Below are positions 59,289-64,000 of a stretch of 64,000 nt of DNA, piece by piece. Every line of letters starts with the position of its first letter. Position 1 is the stretch's first letter. This DNA is from Isoetes taiwanensis (taxonomy: Eukaryota > Streptophyta > Lycopodiopsida > Isoetales > Isoetaceae), in contig JAJEKV010000004.1 of assembly GCA_021234155.1 (NCBI GenBank), forward strand, positions 4,276,109-4,340,108. Direction: 5' to 3'. The notes under the pieces are model-generated. The model ran no database searches. It was given only the letters and a program-made list of their open reading frames with translations, and had not been told where the DNA came from. Position numbers and translations under genes: made by a program.

Positions 59289-61734
59289 TCACTATCTACT
59301 TACTTAAAAAGTTTTTGCCCTTTCTCTCTCACGCCGGTGTCCTCTTTCCGGCAGCCGGATGTAACGCTTTCTCCGGCAAAAACGCGTTTTCCGGCGACAT
59401 TTTCTCTCTACTTAATGGGCGGTAGGCGCTGAATTCTTCACAGAGAGGAGCTATGGGCAGGAAATCATAGCCTTGCCTTCAAATCATACGAAATGAGTGG
59501 GTTTTTTTTGAACGCTCAGGCAGCAAATTTTTGGGGAGAGGAAATTCTCTTTGATGATGGTCGGCTGGGTTTGAATGCAGGCAGCTTCCTTCTTATCTTA
59601 GGGTTTGTGGTAGAAAAGGAGAGGATGGGAGAGGGAGCTTACAAAGAAGAGGAAGAGCGTAAGAAGGTGTAGAGCGAGTGAATCGAAAGTGAATCAAAGA
59701 ATCGAAGTTCTTGCTTCTTCGCTGTGAATCAAAGAGTTCGAAGTTCGAGTGAATCAAGAGAGAGTTCGAAAGTGCATGCCTCCATCATAATTTTTGTGCT
59801 CTAAGCTCCTCCTCGCCGAGCTCCTCCTCGACCGATTCCACGATTTTTTCGCTTTCGAGCTCTCCTCGCCTTCCATCATTTTCGCCTAATACCTAAAATA
59901 GAGAAAGGTGCAGCCTCTTAGAGAAGCGGTGTGTAAATTACTCTTGCAATCGAGTATTACTCTTGCCCTTTCTTTTTACATCGATTTTTTTTTTGAAGCT
60001 TTTTGTTTCTTCCATGTTGCCAAGATCCCGCCATTGTTTTCCTTCCAGGCTTCAAAGAAGATGCCGAGTGCCATATTTGAACCTAAATCTGGCCGGATTT
60101 TTGGAAAAAACCGTGACAAGAGCGGATAGACGATTTTTTGCATCCAACCCCGTTTCTCTGATTTTTTGCGAAGGATAACGTCAAGTAATTTTTGACAGGG
60201 AGCCGGCGAATCAAAGGGCATTTTTTGCAGTTGAAGAGTATTAAGCCACAAAAAGAACGTCAAGGTAAATTTTTTCTGTAGATGCATTCTCTGTGTGCCA
60301 TTTTTCTTTGCAATGGCCGGATTTTGAAGCAGAGAAGTCGCTGGAGAGCAGGTAAAATCCTACCTCTGTTATATTAACTGCTATTATCTTTGATTATTTT
60401 CAGGTGGAGGAGGGCTTCGCAAATAAGTTTATCCAGGGGAGATTAGCTTGAAGCTTGAGCTTGGAGCCATAGCCGGAGCTATGAACGTTTTTGGTGCAGG
60501 ATTCTTGCACAAAAAGCTTTGGTTATCGTGGTAAATGGGAGGATCATGTTAGGGTTGTTGCATTTGGGACCTTCTGTTTGCTATTCTTCTGACATGTTGG
60601 TTGATGCTGGATTTTGTAGGTTCTAAGAAACATGGGCTCCCAAATTTATAGAGCGCCAAGTTCACGTGTCTCGCACAAAGGTAAGCCAATTGTTCTTTTA
60701 TTTTTTAAGTTTAGGAACATGGTAAACACAAATGGATATAGCAGAGGTAAGCATATTATGCTATGCACAGAGCAGAGGACGTGAGCAGTCAAACAGAAGA
60801 TCTTTATTACTATTATTTTCAGTTTTGCAATCATTTTCCATCACCCTAACTAACTATGCTGTTAAATAGAAGATATTTGAATGACATCTGAGTGTATGAT
60901 CTATTTTTGCAGGCTTATATACTTTATATGAGATCAACATTTAGCTTGCTGCCTTTGCATTTACAGTTACCCAATTTGTTGGATTGCTAATTCTGCCTTC
61001 GATTCTCAAGACCACCCGTCAAACTGTGTGTGGAACAAAGTGTGAACTTAGTCCCGAGTTACAGAAAAAAGGTAATGCATAATAATTAAGTTTGAATGTT
61101 TCTAATTACCTAATCTCCTTTGTAATGTAAAATACAGAACGTTGAAGGGTTTATGTGAGCTAATCAGCTGTGCAAAGCAACAAGGGTTTGCCCTCTTTTG
61201 ATTCTGCAGACCCATTTTGATTTCGGCCTCTATGATTGACACATATTTTCCCTAACTAACAACCCTTATTTTTATTCACTAAGTTTCTAATATTTCAAGT
61301 GACAAAGTTCCCTTACTAAACTTAGCTTTAAAAGATATCCATGTTGCTAGATACTTTAAACCCTAAAACTACTGCTCTATTATTACTCTTCCACTATTGC
61401 TTCATAACAACATAGTTTTAACCCCGTTATTTTAAGCTATATTAACCAAATAAACATTAGCATACAATTTGAATGGAATGAACGACTTTAACATAAACAT
61501 GGGTGCATTTAACATAAACATAAAATGCCAAAGTTAATATAAACACAAAAAATTAAATGAACTTTAACTTAATATCACAACACAAAGTTGAATAAACTTT
61601 AATTTGGATTACCACAACACATAAGTGAAACAAAGTAATTTGACAACATATAAGTTCTTTGATTTGAAAAGGACAAGGTCATACTAGCTTGCCAACATGG
61701 GAAATGAATTAACTTAAAATATATCATTTCCATA

Positions 61735-62178
61735 ATGCAGATGGTGGTGGTGAATGTTCCATGGGATTCTTACCCAAAACTTGTGGCACAATTCTTTAGA
61801 GATGGACATGCCTTGCCACGATTTGACGATGACGATGATTTTGATGCATACTTTCAATATTTAGCAGAGGTGGTGGATTGGAAGAGCGAATTGGAAGAAG
61901 CCGCAGAAAGTGTTGCATTGGGGAATGATGGAATGCAAGTGAGCATTAAGGGTCTGATTTGGGTTTTGAGAGTTTTTGGAGAGTGGTATGAAATCCTAGG
62001 GTTGCTTGGAGTTGAGATACGCCCGAAGGTTAAAATTGAGCTAGATATTGAAAATTTTGCTACACAAATGCATGCTAGCTTTCATAAACGTGGCTTTGTG
62101 AGAGTCCATAAGTTTGTGGAGGCTATGGAAGCTACATTGTTTATGGAATACCTTATGCAACATGGGTTGGATATGTAG
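61735..62178 (+). CDS. Intact 147-residue ORF of unknown function beside the Helitron gene
   Basis: I do not recognise the family. The ORF has no internal stop. It opens MQMVVVNVPWDSYPKLVAQF, then has an aspartate run (RFDDDDDFDAYFQYLAEVVD), an acidic helix (SELEEAAESV), a hydrophobic segment (IKGLIWVLRVFGEWYEILGL) and a C-terminal FVEAMEATLFMEYLMQHG. Predicted character: small, acidic, mostly helical, no signal peptide. The bases before the third codon (ATAATGCAG then ATG) look like a splice acceptor, so this may be the last exon of a longer gene. It is on the same strand 440 bp upstream of the Rep/helicase start. It may be a Helitron accessory ORF or a captured gene piece. Confidence 0.45.
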   Translation: MQMVVVNVPWDSYPKLVAQFFRDGHALPRFDDDDDFDAYFQYLAEVVDWKSELEEAAESVALGNDGMQVSIKGLIWVLRVFGEWYEILGLLGVEIRPKVKIELDIENFATQMHASFHKRGFVRVHKFVEAMEATLFMEYLMQHGLDM

Positions 62179-62619
62179 TGTGCGTGAATGCCTTTAAGCA
62201 TTCTTAAAATAAAAGACCATCTTAAAGTTGCACTTTGTTTTACACGAATTCAACTTAATTGCGTAACAATTCAACTTAGCCATAAACATAAAATGCTTTT
62301 GCATGTGCATATTAGGGTAACAATATATTTTTCATACATGGCTATGTATTTCATATATTCTTATGTACTCTCATGTTTATAGGGACGCTTTGCACTTGAA
62401 CTTTGAGGGAGGAACAAGCTCTTACGGCGCTTGCGCATTTGCCAAGGGGCGGCCAAAATCTTAACACGTCAAAGGTCAGTCATAGGTCCTATCTTAGGTT
62501 AACTATCTTAGGTTAATAATTGTGTGCTTATGGTTGTTGGCTTTATTGTTGAATACTTAATCGATTTAGGGTTCCTTGCAATCATCTAAATTGTATAGAT
62601 TGCAACATATCAGGATTTT

Positions 62620-64000
62620 ATGGGGAAGGCCCGTCAAAAAACACCACCTGTTGTGGCCAACAACCCCTCATACATAACGCCCGTCAATGAAAGCAAGTCT
62701 GATAGAAAGAGACGACTGGCACGCAAACGGGTTGCAAAGGCTAGAGCTTTGAAACTAGAATTTAACATGGAAGTCAGAGAGAGAGATCATGATGGTCCTT
62801 CATCTGATGTTGTTCCAATGGAGGGCCGGTCAGTTCAAGCATCTTTTGCCTCTACATCAGTCACGCCACAAGCTGTAAGAGCAGTGCCAGAGTGCCCTGT
62901 GACTACTGAAGTTGAGATGCAACCAGTAAGACACCGACATCTAAATGATAGGGGCATAGAAGGAACTATTGCACATAGTGTGGGTTCATCCTTCATCACA
63001 TCAGAAGTTATTGGTATTAGGATGCAGTTGTTTCCCACAATAGATGAACAAGCAGGTGATCAGGTGATGTTGCCTCAATCTACAAGCGTGAATGCTCATG
63101 GATTTAGCACACCATCTCAGGCCGAACTTATTGAAATATCACATGGAATAACACCACCTATAATAGTGAATAACCCCTCCTACATGACACCTGAGAATGA
63201 AAGCAATAGTCAGAGAAAGAAATGCTTGCAGCGCAGAAGAAGGGCCAAAGAAAGAGCTTTGGACTCACAATGTCGTGTTGATAATGATATAGAAATGACA
63301 AATATTGGACAAGTGTCTACAGCAGTAGCAGATGCTAATGTTGACCAATTATCAAGCTTAATGCATAACCCCTCTTATATGACACCTGAAGGTGAAAGCA
63401 ATAGTCAAAGGAGAAGGCGGGTCAATCGCGTAAGGCAGGCAAAGCATACAGCTGTGAGGTTGGATTACACTACTCCTATTGGTCCTAGAGAACGTCCTGC
63501 TGGTAAAAACGGTTTCAATAAGATAGCATGGACGTGGATTTTACCTCCTCCTCATGACTTTGGCGACATGCATTATAGATGTTTGTATTGTGGGGCTATG
63601 CAATGGATAGAAGAGCTCTCAGTTAAAAAGAAATGTCGGGCAAGTGAAAATGGAAAGGTTCAACTACCATTGATTCCTGAACCACCACAGGCATTATTTG
63701 ACCTATACACGAGAACAGATAGTGTAGGTGATCACTTTCGCACGAACATCAGGAAGTACAATAATATATTCTCATTTGCCTCAGTGGGCGTGAAAATTGA
63801 TGAGGCGGTGGCAAATGCTATTGGTGGGGCCTATATCTTTAGGGTCAATGGCCGCATGTGCCATAAGATGGGAACGCTATTTCCACCGCAAGGCCATCAA
63901 GAGCATGCAAAATTCGCACAAATATACATCATGGATGGTGATGACATGCAAGTTGAACGTAGGATGTCTATTTTTGATGGATTGAAACAAGAAATAGTTG
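62620..64000 (+). CDS. Helitron Rep/helicase protein, N-terminal 460 residues (runs off window)
   Basis: An uninterrupted frame runs from ATG at 62620 to the window end. Rep/helicase proteins nick and unwind DNA for rolling-circle transposition. The N-terminus carries three copies of a basic motif: NNPSYITPVNES (residues 14-25), NNPSYMTPENES (184-195) and HNPSYMTPEGES (249-260), each followed by an Arg/Lys-rich helix (for example RKRRLARKRVAKARAL), probably for DNA binding. Next comes a zinc-type segment, YRCLYCGAMQW (Cys 321 and 324), then the Helitron N-terminal block with MGTLFPPQGHQEHAKFAQIY and ERRMSIFDGL. The HUH Rep motifs and helicase would lie beyond the edge. No stop or frameshift suggests recent activity. 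Confidence 0.85.
   Translation, partial: MGKARQKTPPVVANNPSYITPVNESKSDRKRRLARKRVAKARALKLEFNMEVRERDHDGPSSDVVPMEGRSVQASFASTSVTPQAVRAVPECPVTTEVEMQPVRHRHLNDRGIEGTIAHSVGSSFITSEVIGIRMQLFPTIDEQAGDQVMLPQSTSVNAHGFSTPSQAELIEISHGITPPIIVNNPSYMTPENESNSQRKKCLQRRRRAKERALDSQCRVDNDIEMTNIGQVSTAVADANVDQLSSLMHNPSYMTPEGESNSQRRRRVNRVRQAKHTAVRLDYTTPIGPRERPAGKNGFNKIAWTWILPPPHDFGDMHYRCLYCGAMQWIEELSVKKKCRASENGKVQLPLIPEPPQALFDLYTRTDSVGDHFRTNIRKYNNIFSFASVGVKIDEAVANAIGGAYIFRVNGRMCHKMGTLFPPQGHQEHAKFAQIYIMDGDDMQVERRMSIFDGLKQEIV

Larger units (their letters stand above)
59289..64000 (+). mobile_element. Probable autonomous Helitron, 3' end outside window
   Basis: The Rep/helicase ORF at the right edge shows that a Helitron is present. 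A plausible 5' terminus is TCACTATCTACTTACTTAAAAAG at 59289: it starts with TC after an A, and has the short, A/T-rich, CTACTT-containing look of plant Helitron ends. The terminus is an inference, since the 3' hairpin and CTRR end lie beyond 64000. Region 59.3-61.7 kb has no recognised coding sequence apart from short ORFs. Confidence 0.5.

Overview
The window looks like nuclear DNA of a land plant with a large, retrotransposon-filled genome. Two spliced plant-type genes with short introns sit at the edges, and most of the 60 kb between and around them is old, nested mobile DNA. Many elements prime from initiator tRNA-Met. I suspect a fern or another seed-free or gymnosperm lineage, but the sequence does not prove it.

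Layout. 1-3.3 kb: 5' and middle part of a minus-strand plant TBC (Rab-GAP) gene, at least twelve exons; its 3' end is off the left edge. 4.6-33.7 kb: one very large Ty3/gypsy chromovirus composite. Its two 1.5 kb LTRs (4632-7468 and 32246-33736) have TGTGA/TCACA ends, an ATTGT/ATTGC target duplication, a primer-binding site and a decayed gag-pol. The left LTR is split by a LINE fragment. The interior holds a minus-strand Tat/Athila-like element (13.3-16.5 kb) with an RNase H between protease and RT, a second minus-strand gag fragment with its LTR (17.9-19.9 kb), and a 1.4 kb degenerate GATTC minisatellite (22.8-24.2 kb).

33.985-41.319 kb: a Ty1/copia element with two LTRs and a perfect AATAA target duplication. 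Its RT/RNase H region is interrupted at 38291-39861 by a chimera. That insert joins, tail to tail, the 3' part of another copia (minus strand) and a miniature LTR element (TRIM, plus strand) whose LTR contains a tRNA-Ala-like sequence with A and B boxes. The chimera has perfect AGGAA target duplications, and removing it restores the host reading frame. This is the most novel object in the window.

41.3-56.3 kb: gene-poor sequence with two LINE C-terminal fragments, three foldback (hairpin) repeats, a tRNA-Phe(GAA)-like sequence that resembles the plant mitochondrial gene, a GATA microsatellite and a possible decayed ORF. 56.343-58.088 kb: a complete four-exon PP2C protein phosphatase gene with all metal-binding residues. 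From about 59.3 kb to the right edge: a probable autonomous Helitron, with an intact 147-residue ORF of unknown function and the N-terminal 460 residues of a Rep/helicase protein running off the window.

The two host genes (Rab GTPase regulation, protein dephosphorylation) have no evident functional link. The rest is a record of successive insertions.
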